A DNA stretch of 64,000 nt from Dicyema japonicum (GCA_011109175.1 RDEW01000017.1:751855-815854); one strand, 5' to 3'; positions 47,906 through 59,526 are shown, counted from the first letter of the stretch. The notes: generated by a model not told the origin, from the sequence alone. Translations and numbers: made by a program.

Positions 47906-48552
47906 TTTGGATAACATAACAACACTTTTCAACGTGAAATAAGAAATCTTATGACAAAAACAATCAATTCAGTAATTACTGATTTATAAAGGACCTCCAT
48001 TTTTAGTTTCTGTAACCGTGGAATCTGGTGTTATTATTATTATTAGAAAATTCTGATCTACAATGTTTTTCTGATATCAACTCATGCAGCAAACAGTCTG
48101 TTTTTGTTAATTTTATTAATTGATCTGTAATGAAAGATTTTTCTTAGCCCACTGAACCCATTTCCTTAAGGATTTGTTGTTGTGCCCTTAAAATAAATAA
48201 TAAAATTTCCTTTTACCCATCTTGTTTTCAGAGAGGAGACTAAAAGCCCCATATATTCCCCGAGTTTTCGATCAATACATTTTATCGTCACGTGATAATT
48301 AGTTTTGTTTTACCGTGGTCTTGGATTAAATAAATAAAATTAAAAATCGTAAATTTATACAGTGACGCCATGCATGTTGTAGACCTTAGATCCTTGTGAG
48401 AACACATATTTTCACATTTAGAGATCAAATAAGTAATCCCTATTTAGAACTAGTCACTGTGAATGGATTCTCAATTTATAATTTTCACTATTTCGTTGAA
48501 AATTAAAACGTGGAATAAGTTAAATTTCTTCACAGAAGTTATAACTTAGCTT
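47906..48552. other. No gene seen
   Basis: AT-rich between an element scrap and the next gene fragment. Confidence 0.4.
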
Positions 48553-48826
48553 TCAATAATCAGACTTAGTTATTTCGTTTCCAAAACGGGACTTGAAACC
48601 TAACATAATAGCCCATCTTCCTATAGGAACACGAGTAAATTTCCTTCGAATGGCTTCCAATAAATCGGTTTCCCACATCTTTTTATCTTTGATAATACAA
48701 CTGGTAATAATTACTGAATCTTGGATTATCAATTAAAGAAGGCTCCGTAGACCCGTCGACACGAAATTGAGGCTGAACAGGTTCCATACCCTTTTGCTGT
48801 GAAACTTTCGGTGCAGTAGTGACTAT
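48553..48826 (-). pseudogene. 3' part of an unrecognised small gene, cut by a SINE
   Basis: Minus strand: APKVSQQKGMEPVQPQFRVD, then DNPRF, a 28-nt intron (48,687-48,714), then KKMWETDLLEAIRRKFTRVP, IGRWAIMLGFKSRFG and the stop at 48,553-48,555. The splice keeps one frame. Upstream the frame runs straight into the SINE inserted at 48,821. Sequence beyond the SINE (49,260-49,390) may hold the 5' exons but gives no clear match. It could be a small mitochondrial protein; that is a guess from size and composition. Whether the gene survives by splicing around the SINE is unknown. Confidence 0.45.
48811..48820. repeat. Target-site duplication of SINE copy 2, left
   Basis: GTGCAGTAGT, repeated at 49,237-49,246. 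Confidence 0.7.
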
Positions 48827-49236
48827 TATTATTATTACTAACCCCAGGCTTACAATGGTAAGCCCAGCACAAACAGTCATAACTAATTAATCCAAGGAAG
48901 GACATCTGCTTTGCCGACCAAATCCATCTTCCGATACTTCATTACATGCTTTCCGCTTCAGAAGAGAGGTAGAGAAGTAGGTTCGCCCTCTTCCATTTCG
49001 TTGCTCGTCCTACCGTAGCGGACATCACTTCATTCTTCGGCGGAATAGTTTTCATAATGTAATCTTCATCAGATGATTTGGTTAAGGAGAAGGTAGGAAG
49101 ATCTTTTTTAACTACTTTGTCGTGCCAGAAGGACTCGTCGCCTCATGGGTGGGATCTGTTTGACAAGAATTGACCTTTGCGAAAACTCCATCTTTCGGAT
49201 TCGAACCCACGACTATCAGATCCGATGTCATCAGAC
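48821..49236 (-). mobile_element. SINE with tRNA-like head and LINE-like 3' tail (copy 2)
   Basis: 416 bp bounded by the 10-bp repeat GTGCAGTAGT (48,811-48,820; 49,237-49,246). Read on the minus strand it starts GTCTGATGACATCGGATCTG, then GTCGTGGGTTCGAATCC (box B consensus, T-arm-like). The body is shared with copy 1. The 3' end is GTAAGCCTGGGGTTAGTAAT with a (TAA)n tail. Box A is not visible: both copies start at the same point in the anticodon arm, so only the 3' half of a tRNA seems to be carried. Confidence 0.75.
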
Positions 49237-49394
49237 GTGCAGTAGTCTAGGTTTGTTAATGAAAAAAGATTTTACGCAAAAACCATATTTAAATCCTTTT
49301 TTGTTTAATTTAAATTATAGATATTTTAATTGACACCAGCTGCCAAGAGACAATGAGCATTGCCGTGAACGATAGCAATTTGAGGAGTTTTAGT

Positions 49395-51130
49395 TTAAAA
49401 TATTTTTTTATTAACCCAAAATCACCAACAGTTAATTAAAGGAATCAATTAATTAGGTGATTTCGACAACTCTGAAGAAGCTCCTTAACTATTCCCGATG
49501 TTGGACTTTTGATCCAGCACAGCTACTGATTGGGCGGGAGGCAGTGTTTCTCATATTTCTTCGGTGTGATGTATTTTTTATTTCTGCTTTTAGGGGTGGA
49601 ATGGTCTTTCTGTGGTAGGCACTTCAGTTTTCGAAGGGCTACGAAACCCTTTCCATTTTCGTGAATAAGATGGTCGAGAGTGGATGAAGATAATTCTTCC
49701 AGTTTTGTCAAGTGTTTTATTGACTTAGCCGCCTGGCGTAGACAGGCTTCGATTTTCAGATAGTTCGTCCATGAGAGGTTTGTTCCCCATGAAACGCAGG
49801 TATAGACAATAGTCGGCTTGATGAACTGTTTGTATAAGGATCCAAGGGGTGGAAAAGTATTCTGTTTAGACCTCCAAATAGCGATTTGATCAGTCCAATT
49901 TTCCTCTGGCAGGTCCCGATAGTCTTTTCAATATGGGGGAAACACATATGGGTATCGAATGTGATACCATAATCTTTGGGTTCTTTGTGAAAGGGATTTT
50001 CGTGTAGCCAATGTATAAGTAAATAGATCGGATTCCGAGTCTTTTATCCGATGTGAACAGAGTGGACGATTACTTCTCAGGGAAAACGTCCAGACGATTG
50101 TTTTTAGCCAGTTTTGCATTTTCAAGGAGTTCTTGGGTTTTCTCTGTTGCACGTATCACATCTTGAACGCGTGCTCCAAAGAGCAGATCGCCTGCATATG
50201 CAAGGGCAATTGTATTTTTGGCTTCCGGATTAGGCAGATCTGACAGGAACAGGTTGAATGGACCCGGAGACAACAGAGAGCTTTGGGGAACTCCATTTGG
50301 TAAAAGTCTTGATACCGACCTCGATCCATTCATACAGACCCGTCCTCTCCTTCCGCTGAGAAAGTTGGAAAGCCACATTTTTATGTTGGAATTGACTGGT
50401 AGACCAAATATTTTTTGAGTATGGATCTTTCTTGAGACTGAGCCGAATGCCTACTGAAGGTCGAGAGAGCATATGACTGATTTGAAGTGGGGTTAAGTGT
50501 CAAATCCTTCATGATGAACTGAGTTAATGAGGTAAGGTGTGTCGAAGTAGAGTGGTTGCTCCTGAAACCATGTTGTAGGTGAGTAAGAGGGAGAGCAGGG
50601 GTGATTAAACGTAGTATGAGCTTTTCAAGGACCTTCGAGGTCGAGCATAGTAAGGAGATGGGTTTATAAGAGGAGTGGGTGTTTTTTGGACTGCCCGGCT
50701 TGAGAATCGGGCATATGTGGGAATGTTTCCAGATATTTGGCATTTGATTTTGGTTAACGGAATAGTTAAAAATGTTCGTGACTGCTTCGATTCCGATGGG
50801 ACCCAGGTGTTTTAGCATGATTGCTAGTATCCAATCCGGTCCACACGATAAATATGATTTTTGTATTGGCAATCTCCGTCGCAACTTTAGTGTGGGTTAT
50901 GTTGATAGGTGAGCTTGATTTCTTTGCTCTTGTGGAGGCAAAATACGGGCTTATCCTCAGATATTTTCTGTGGCTGATCCCTGCATAATATTTCATAAGT
51001 ATGTTCAATTCGTGTTGATTTTTCTGTTCTGAGTTTGTGCACTGCTTGAAGGTCCGAATTTTTTGACAGCATTCTACATGCGTTGGGTAAATTTTTCTTT
51101 TCCAAGCATTTTGATTAGTTTTACCCATCT
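49395..51130 (-). mobile_element. Jockey-like LINE, 5'-truncated and frameshifted
   Basis: Minus strand: SHICPILKPGSPKNTHSSYKP, ISLLCSTSKVLEKLILRLI, LQHGFRSNHSTSTHL, LPNGVPQSSLLSPGPFNLFL, ALAYAGDLLFGARV (YADD changed to YAGD), then thumb debris and a 3' end (tattaacccaaaatcacc on +) at 49,395. It is 5'-truncated in the endonuclease-RT linker at about 51,130. Confidence 0.85.
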
Positions 51131-51284
51131 ATTTCTTGAGATTTAGCTAAGAAAATGAACCATAAGTTATGTATGCATTTAAATATTCTCGGGAATTTTT
51201 TAAAATACTAAATTATATGTAAAGGAATGCATAAATCACTTTATTAATAATCGTTAACTAATAAATCCAAGGGTCATACTGTAG

Positions 51285-51375
51285 ACGCCTTGATTGGGTG
51301 GGTATTCCCTCTCAAGATTCCGAACGAGGTAGCCAGCAGCGGAATTGTTTGGAAACTCATTTTTATCTAAATCAT
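51285..51375 (-). mobile_element. RLE-1 C-terminal scrap
   Basis: Minus strand CGGAATCTTGAGAGGGAATA resembles the coding end of copy D at 7,850-7,900. Under 100 bp. Confidence 0.4.
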
Positions 51376-52155
51376 TATAAAATTTCATGTTCAAGCTCAT
51401 CATAGCTGAAACCTGGGGATTCTAGGACCCAAATCGTTTTTCCTCTTAACTGCCATCAGATTGTTGATAGCAAAAAGAAGAGGGACAACCGAGAAGATTG
51501 AGCGTAAGAAGAAAGATTATAAAAATCGTAAAAGGGAACTTATCTCAGTCGTGAGAGCTGCTTATTATCTTATAACTTTTTTGAAATTTAATAAATCCTT
51601 ATTATCTTAATCAATCGATTTTACTCTTCTGGTCTATTAAGATGTATCGTCAAATTAATCATATGGGAACTCCACAAGTTGATTATATAAGAAATTAAAT
51701 CTTCGCCAAACTTCTTAACTCCATTTATAAAGTATTGATAGTTTCGATAAATACGATGTACATGCAAGTAATTTTGCATTTCAGTACAAAGTTTTTATTA
51801 TGTCAAACATATCGAAAAAATATGTGAAACTGATGTCTATTCGACCTTCTCCTCTACGTTATTTTTTATTTTTGAAAAAAAATATGATGACCCGTAATGA
51901 CCCATAATGACCCGTGACCCATGAAAAACCAAAATATCGACATAATTACCGCAAACTAACATGTTATCGAAATTCAGATTATAAATCAATATTTGAAAAC
52001 TAATATGACATTGATTTCCCGAAATTTTTCATTATGTTTCCGAAATGATCTATTCTTGGATAAAATTTCTTATTAAAGGCAACTACAATAGCGAATTAAC
52101 AAAAGAAATTTTATTAAAACAAGCAGAATGTAGTAATTATGAGAAATATTTAAAA
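51376..52155. other. No gene seen
   Basis: AT-rich 3' flank of the homeobox gene. A short repeat of tgacccNtaatgacccgtgac type lies at about 51,889-51,923. Confidence 0.4.
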
Positions 52156-53630
52156 TTATTTATATAAAAATTGGTTCATTTCAGTTTGCAAATAATTAGG
52201 ATTAGTTATTGAAATAGAGAATTGGGGATCAGAATTGTTCAAAAAATAACGAGGTGGTATAACTTGAGGGTTCATAGGATGAAAAACTTGTGGAAACGAA
52301 TTTTGAAAATTGTTTTGTTGATAATATTTTATATGAGCATAAGGATCAAGCATGTTCATTTGATTAAGCATTTCAATTTGTTGAAATTGGTTTTTTTGCA
52401 TCGCTTCCTGATAACTCATTGGATAATAAGGAAAATTTCCAATATAATTGTCATTTCTTTGATGATAGGATTGCTGATGATTTGATTGGAATTCTTAATA
52501 AAATTATAAAAACTTTGCAAACCATTTTTCGGTTTATTTATTGACATATCATTTTGAGATGATTTATGATACTGCCCTTTAACCATTCTTGGCAGTTCTC
52601 GTCTTCTTGCATTAATAAACCTTAAATAATGCATATTTTAATACCAATTGTTCACTTGTAATAATGTAAGGTTTGTTTCCTGCGCTAATTGTCTTTTTTC
52701 ATTTTCGGTTGGGTAAGGGTGCTATGTATTTAAAATATTTAATACGTCCAAATGATATTCAAGCCAATTTCTTAACTTTAGAATCACTTCTTTAGCAAAC
52801 ATTCCTCTTTTCTTTCTATTTTTTCGTACGGGAGATTTCGATGAGGTTTTAACAATATTTTGTTTTGGAGATGATTCCAAAGATTCCACTAAAACATTAG
52901 TTGATACACATGGTAAATTAAAATCGAAGTAAAATATTGAATAAAATGTCATTTTAAGTTGAATAACTCAAACTTTTCAAATGACAAATGATGACATAAA
53001 AATACTAAAACATCAAAAAAGATATAAAGATCCACTTCATATATCATTTCATCTTATATTTAATTTAATAAGTGACAGTGACATGCAGAACAACCACGTA
53101 CAGTGAATAAACAGATTTAATTACCTTTAATTGGTTTCATATATGACTGGGAGTTCATTGGATATGAATTATCATAAAAAATTGGATGAACTTTGCCAAA
53201 AGAATTAGGTTCGTTTTGGGGGTAATTTTCTTGATAATAATTTCCGGAATAACTATTATTAAAAATTATTATACAAATTAGAATTTCTTTCAGTCCAATT
53301 TGATCCGTTTTTCTCATCTTTATTCAATGGATGTAAAGCCTACAGTAAAATATACCACAAAAATGTTTGTTCAAGGACTACAGATGACAAGAATAAAAAT
53401 ATTAACCACATAATGCCCTTCATATATTTAGCCCTTCATTAATGTTTTTAAGCGACTATACTAAGCAAATTAAATTCAAGTAAAATATTGCACAAAACAG
53501 TAACTAATGTCTACCAAATATTGTTAAACTAGAACAAAATATCTGCTAAAATAACTAGAAGGCGCAATACAGTAAACACGAATACCTCAGAATTGAATAG
53601 TGATTGTCCATTGTGATCAAAATTAGACAT
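52156..53630 (-). CDS. TALE-class homeodomain transcription factor (PKNOX/PREP- or MEIS-like)
   Basis: Exons (-): 53,586-53,630; 53,275-53,339; 53,125-53,252; 52,746-52,888; 52,645-52,721; 52,523-52,620; 52,156-52,493. Introns: about 246, 22, 236, 24, 24 and 29 nt. The homeodomain spans exons 4-6: KNRKKRGMFAKEVILKLRNW, HPYPTENEKRQLAQETN, LTLLQVNNW|FINARRREL. HPYPTE is the three-residue loop extension, and Ile before Asn (FINARR) is TALE-specific. NLTLLQVNNWFINARRR is closest to PKNOX. The C terminus is rich in Q, N and Y (QEAMQKNQFQQIEMLNQMNM). No MEIS-A/B (PKNOX N-terminal) domain is visible upstream, so either it was lost or exons lie in the long introns. Nuclear DNA-binding regulator by family. 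Confidence 0.87.
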
Positions 53631-54221
53631 TTTTCTACAGAATTTGACGCTTATTGCTTCGACGTTAATTTAAAGTCGACAAATATTCGATCGTAACATC
53701 GGCTAATATAATTCCGATCGAATTTTCCTATGTTAACTTGACTAGGTTAAGTAAATATGCAAATATGATTACTAAAAGGTCAGCAAATATTAGCATTTTA
53801 ATATATTTTGATAATAAACATTTACTCTAAATTGAACAATAATGAGTACTATAAATGAAGAGTCGAGACTTTAGTTTTGACATTTACATAGAAACATGCA
53901 TATATAATTAATAATTTTGAGATATTTCATGACATGTAAATCGACAAAGCATCCATCACAAGTCAAAAATATTTAATTTCTTTCGCATTTTTATAAATTA
54001 TTTGAGATAAAAAAGATTTATACAAGTCATCACGAAAACTAAAGTGAATAAGATAATTAATGTCGTGCGAATTTAAAATTATTGTGACTTGAGCGTGATA
54101 ATAAATTAATACAATTAGAGATATATTTTGTAACTTATTCCGAAAAATGTTTGTAGTTAGTATATTTTGTTGATTGGGTGATGTATAGTTAGCATAGATA
54201 TATGTTTTCTAGTTAGCATAG

Positions 54222-54257
<36 letters not shown>

Positions 54258-54439
54258 TACAAATTTTGTATCTTATCAGCAAGTTAGATTATTTTTAATA
54301 TAAATACGACTTTATAGTCTTCATAGTAAGACTGGGGATGATGTTTGGGTTCCAGAGAGTTCGTTTTGAATGGTACAGAAAACCGGTAACTAGGTGCTTC
54401 CAATGTCAAAAAGAGAAGGCGTTCTGAGATTGTGTATAT
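53631..54439. other. AT-rich with a (TAA)n microsatellite
   Basis: (TAA)n at about 54,224-54,256. Likely 5' flank of the homeobox gene; no promoter motif is clear. Confidence 0.45.
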
Positions 54440-55200
54440 GCTATCCCACTAATTCCGTTGATATACTAGTTGTTAATGAAACGAAGTTAAAAAGTGAAGA
54501 TAATTTTTAACTTTACCTCAGACAGCCGTTCAAAAAAGATCCAAGAATATTCAGTTCTTTTTAGAAACCAGTAACAAGGCCTCCCTTAATTCTTGGATTA
54601 ATGTTCGACAGGCTGTTGAATTTCAACTCCCACGCGAAAAAAAAGTCCTTACTAAAGACCTGCCGAAGTTGAACGTTGTACGTACACTTGTTCAGAGGAC
54701 CCCTTTAAAATCAGATGGTTCAATTGTGACACTCTACAGGCAAACCATCGCGAGCTAGTTGTAGAGTATGCTTCTGTTGGGTGTAGATTCGAGTTATTAG
54801 AGACTACGCTCCACAGACTCAATTCAAAATACCGAAAAACTATTCATATGATGGCCCCACGTACTGTATAAATGATTAATCTCACGGAAGCTACGACCCG
54901 TAGCACGGATCCGGATTCCTTTCATCGGATTCCGAAAGGAATCCGATCTGTAAGGTGGATGGAAACCGCTTGGCCTGTCCTTTTCCAAGGCAAAAGAATT
55001 TCAATTAATTGAGAAGTTCCCCTCCCCGATCGGATTTCTCTGAAGGGATGAGAGAAGCTTTTTCGTATGGTAGTGGGAACAATGGGAGACCACAAACGTT
55101 GGATAGCTCGATTGATTACAGAAACTGGGATTACCTAACTGTCTGACGTTTTTTTCTGTTTTTCTTTCTCGGTGATCCCGGGGTTCTAAATAAATAAATC
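54440..55200 (+). mobile_element. Jockey-like LINE fragment to the 3' end
   Basis: Plus strand: VNETKLKSEDNF (endonuclease scrap), then a jump to LILGLMFDRLLNFNSHAKKK and LNVVRTLVQRTPLKSD...LYRQTI (thumb), and a 3' end ctcggtgatcccggggttct followed by (AAAT)n at about 55,195. Internally deleted. Confidence 0.65.
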
Positions 55201-55239
55201 GAAAAGATAAGGAGATTTACCAGTTCTGAATAAAAATAT

Positions 55240-56510
55240 TCTCTATAATGTCTAGATCTGATGCCTGGACGATCAGTTTTTGGAGGACTCACAAAAACCG
55301 TATTTCGAGATATTAAATTATTGGTTTCTGCTTTGTCAAAAGTTGATATGGAAATAAAAATGGATAAATGCAAAATTACCAATTATGGACTATCAAATAC
55401 GGAATTCATCCAAGCACGTCGACCTTCAAGTCTATTTTGCTTGAAAGCATTTATCTGCTCGAAAATATTAAAGAAAATCTTATATTCTTTTGTTTATTGA
55501 TGACCAAAAGTGGATATGCTGTAGTGAAGATCTTAAATTAATGACCGACAGACATTTTCTTATTGAAAAGGATCTCAATCGACTCATACCCTGGACTATC
55601 ATACCTCCCCTTTCCTTCTAAAGAACAATTTATCCATCTGAAGAATAAGTACGGTCTCATATTTCTCTCTTCCGGATCAACTCTCTATTCCGTGAAGCGG
55701 CCGAATCCATTTGTAACGCTCACTTCGAAGATGTCTCTTGGAAACAGGCAACACTGTTTGTTAGATTTGGTGACTTTAGGATTCAGTCCACTATCAATGT
55801 TTCTTTTCCTACAGGCCTTTCATCTCTTGTGGCCTCTGATTCCATGGTCAGGAAGATTTTATACTATTTTCCCTTTTTTTCTGACCAGGAAGTCGATCAT
55901 CTATATGAGATGTGGATTCATGCATACTTGTTCCTTCTCCAATCTATAGAATTGCAGCGGAATTTGGATGATGTTGTTTGCCGAAAATAGTTGGAAAAAT
56001 TTCTGGAGTCCTTGAACCAACACCGCCGTACTTGTCTGTTGTCCGGAGCTTCTCTTGAAAGTGAGGATTGGCTAAACGCTATTCAAGCGGAATGCTCGGG
56101 GGGGGGGTTTGACGACTCGATCCCAGTCAGTCTCACTGCAACATGAACAAATGATCTTTGCGTCACACCAATACAGATACGGTAAACATATTTTTGACTA
56201 AATCTACTCGCTTGGGAAGCCTTTTGTCTAAAACGACACGTGCACGGACACCTCTTCAAACAATCTTTCTCAGAGAGCTGTTAATATCTGTTCGCGAACT
56301 AAACGTTGAAACGCTGGAAGTACGCTGACCTCCCCAGTGATTAACATTTTTTCCTCTTGCTATGAAAACCTCTGGAGTCCCCTATGATTTCTTCAATAAG
56401 CTCGGAAACCTAATCTGAGCACGCTCAGGGGTTCTAAGCGAACTAGACTGGCTATTCGAGCGGATTTCCTTTGCAATCCTGCAGGCTGTGGCTGCTATAT
56501 AGCTCTTTTT
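55240..56510 (+). mobile_element. RLE-1 RT thumb to endonuclease, decayed (copy I)
   Basis: Plus strand: VSALSKVDMEIKMDKCKI (RT palm end), WKQATLFVRFGDFRIQSTIN, GLSSLVASDSMVRKILYYF, ESLNQHRRTCLLSGASLESE, DWLNAIQAE, then FVWNDTCTDTSSN (for LVWDATCTDT), FFPLAMKTSG and LDWLFERISFAIL. It is the longest RLE-1 copy and ties the RT, SGAWL and endonuclease blocks together in one element. Stops and shifts throughout. Confidence 0.75.
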
Positions 56511-57404
56511 TTGTTTTAACTAACGGAAATAATTTTTGATTGATTTTTTGGATAAAATAATTTGTTTAACATACACACTTGAATTAATGAATGACTCGAA
56601 GTTATTGATTTTATGTCAAACCAAAACTTTATTTCCCCACTATTATTGTTGAGACAACTGGAGGCATAAGCGGGAAATCAGTAAGTTTTTTAAGAGACTG
56701 GGATAACTGGCTACACTCAGAAATCATGACGTCCGTGAAACTCAGTGGTTCCTTCAGTTTACCTTTGTTGCTACCTTGAAAGGCAACGTTGTAATAGGAC
56801 CGTATCACAACGAAGTTCCACATATTCAAACATATATTCAAAAGAATTTCAAACAAAAATTGGTTATAGATATTCTTGATTAAATACTAACATGAATTTA
56901 AAAACCCAAGAGAACGTTTTCATCGATTCGTGTAGGTAGAGCCTTTTTACACAATCGTGAGTATAAAAAAAACTTAATTCTACATGGCGCCAACGTTATT
57001 GTGATGCTATATGGCTACTTAAATTTAAGATTTTTTGTTTGTTTATTCTGTTCCTACTCTTCACTTTTGGCTCCAGGAAGCTTGAATCGTTAGCGCGTGT
57101 CATATGGTTCACCATTTCTGATGGCGCTAGATATAATCCTAAATTATATCTAAAAAGGAAAATTAGTCAACAACCATCCAGAGGAGTTCCTCCTGGATGG
57201 CACTTTCTTCAAGTTCGCGCATGCGAAGATTTGTGAAAGAAGTCAGGATCACCTGAATTTTTTTATTCTTTCTATAACAGTATTTTTCTGGTTCAATAAA
57301 TTTAATTTAATGAGGAATTGAAGGAATTTATCACTCAACGCCTATTTAGAGACACTTAAAAAACTATTTAATTTTTTTTATATGCGGAGTCTTAAATGCA
57401 AACG
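56511..57404. other. No recognised gene
   Basis: A minus-strand frame at 56,856-56,629 (SFTDVMISECSQLSQSLKKL...) and a plus-strand frame at 57,039-57,236 look moderately protein-like but match nothing I know. Confidence 0.3.
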
Positions 57405-57690
57405 TCTAAGCTTTGGTCACAATAAGCTACGGAGAGTACATCCTATCTATACTAGACGAATTAACTATTCTCAATAATCCAGATTTCTATACTAAGACCC
57501 AATCCAAAGAGGGGACAGTTCAACCTCCCCGGACTTGTTATATATTTTCTCTCTTGCTGGATATCTTTTGTGGGATGTTCGTTATGGTTTTAAAGCAACC
57601 ATAACCAAAAAGTTTTGAGACTCAAAAAATCAATTTTTTATATGCCAAAATGTTCTACGAAATTCAAGAAATATTTGAAGGCAAACTGTT

Positions 57691-57884
57691 TTCGTGTAGG
57701 CGACGGTAAAACAATCTGCGATTAAACTCACAGATTATTTTTTCTCCTTCTCTTACACCGACTTTCATGTGTATAGAGTTTCCTCTTATACACCATTATT
57801 GCCCCCTCTAACTCCACCTTTGCCCTCCTCAACTCTTTGAGGTCCCATTTGGAACACGGAGTTTACTAATTAGCCCCTTTACTA
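57691..57884 (-). repeat. Inverted-repeat arm: RLE-2 5' segment
   Basis: Reverse complement of 59,527-59,720 with only a few mismatches over about 194 bp. Confidence 0.85.
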
Positions 57885-58087
57885 CGCACTCTCAATTACA
57901 GAATTTCCTAAGTTATTCGTGGTAACCACAGACATAAGTGGAGCCGACTTGTTGGTCGACTATGCCACAAAATCTCCTATGGTACCTTCTGGAAGACACT
58001 AGCAAATAATCTTATGAATATTATGTGTCAATCAGCTACAAGAATTTTTCTCGCTCTCTCCATGTCAAACGATGTGGTTCACAACAA

Positions 58088-58132
58088 GCGCAATATAAAT
58101 AATAATAATAATAATAACAGGCGCAATATAAA
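58088..58132. repeat. (TAA)n micro-insertion flanked by 12-bp repeats
   Basis: GCGCAATATAAA at 58,088-58,099 and 58,121-58,132, with 21 nt of (TAA)n plus CAG between them. Looks like a retro-insertion that kept only a tail. Confidence 0.55.
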
Positions 58133-59526
58133 GATCAAAATGTAATTAGTAAAATTACTACCTTCTTCACTCCCTATGATGTGGACAAGGCTATCAAATT
58201 TCTATGCCTCACTTGAGCCTGTGGCCCCACCTCAAGAACTTAGGACCTCAGGAACATGTCGTGTTATCGAAGCTATACAAGTATTCTATCAATTCTCATA
58301 CAATACCAAATAGATGGATGAATTCACTGATTACACCAATTCTTAAGCCTGAAAAATAAAAAGACATTACAACTTGTTACCACCCTGTTTCCATAACTTG
58401 CGTCTTGTCAAAAGTGTTGGAGAAGCTTGTATTAATGTTAATCTCCCCAGTTCTAAACCAATTTTCAATTTGGTTTTCCAAATGGGGTCCCACAAGGTAC
58501 CACAATTCTGTCTCTTCTCCTATTTTATTTATTTCTACCAAAGATCAGCACACTGTTTTTATCTTACGGGGACGACCTGATTATCGCTGCAAGGGACAAA
58601 TCTCCTTCCAGGGCTGTGGTGATAGTTCAGTCACACCTCAACCAGGTGTGTGACTGGCTATCCGTGAATTTGTTGTCTGTGACTGCATCCAAATTTCAGT
58701 TCACCCTATTACTTACGGACAGAAGATTTAAAGATGGACTTGAGATATTCCTCGGAAGCATTCCCATACTTTATACGCGAATCCAGAAGATCCTTTGAGT
58801 GATATTCGACTCTCTTATGACAATCTCCAGCCACATGGAGGAAGTGTTAATCAAAGGTCTTCGAAAATGAAACGTCCTAAAAGCTATCATTAAGAAGAGC
58901 CCCTCCTCACATACTGCTTGTATCAGTAAACTATATTTTCAAGTTATTGTGTCGACGATTTAATATTCCTGTTCTGTTTGGAGATTCGCTCTTCCCTCTT
59001 CGAGGATCGAGCGCATGAACTCTCAGGCGGAAGATCAAGAAATGGCCGGGGCTTCCTACGTATCTGCGAGGAGCTAGGAAACTCATTCAGAGAAAGGGCA
59101 GCCCATATGGAGGAATTCAGATCGACAATAAAAAAGTGAACTCAGATAGAATTCCTCTGCAGACATAAAAGAAGACACTTCCGGAATGCAGTTGGATCGC
59201 TGCCGTAGCATTCGAAACGAATTCGAGAGTTGTTGGAGGCTGGGATCACTTAAGTAGTGAGTTAATACTTTCTTTCTTGGCGGTCTTACGGTTTTAAAAT
59301 AAACGCAGAAACTACAATTCGATTAGTTACTACTGTATGATTAATAAAGATCAAAATGTTATTAGTAAAATTAAACCTATGAGGAATTGACAGACAAGCC
59401 CAGACCACCCAGTAAACGGAGGGAGCAGATCTGTGCCAAGATTGCTTGGAGAGAGACTGAGCTGGAAGCACTGGAGGGCCACATAAGTAGTGTGGCGAAA
59501 GGGGTTAGAGGAAAAGCACCGCCTAT

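Larger units (their letters stand above)
57405..59250 (+). mobile_element. Jockey-like LINE, decayed, with an RLE-2 segment inserted
   Basis: Plus strand: DELTILNNPDFYTKTQSKEG (endonuclease), an inverted RLE-2 piece at 57,691-57,884, then WSRLVDRLCHKISYGTFWKT (linker), FGFPNGVPQGTTILSLLLF, YGDDLIIAARDKS (YADD changed to YGDD), QVCDWLSVNLLSVTASKFQF, and thumb debris to about 59,100. Confidence 0.75.

Noticed and set aside
54224-54256. (TAA)n array as part of a CRISPR or satellite array
   Set aside because: Simple microsatellite; no spacers, no longer unit, and the window is eukaryotic.
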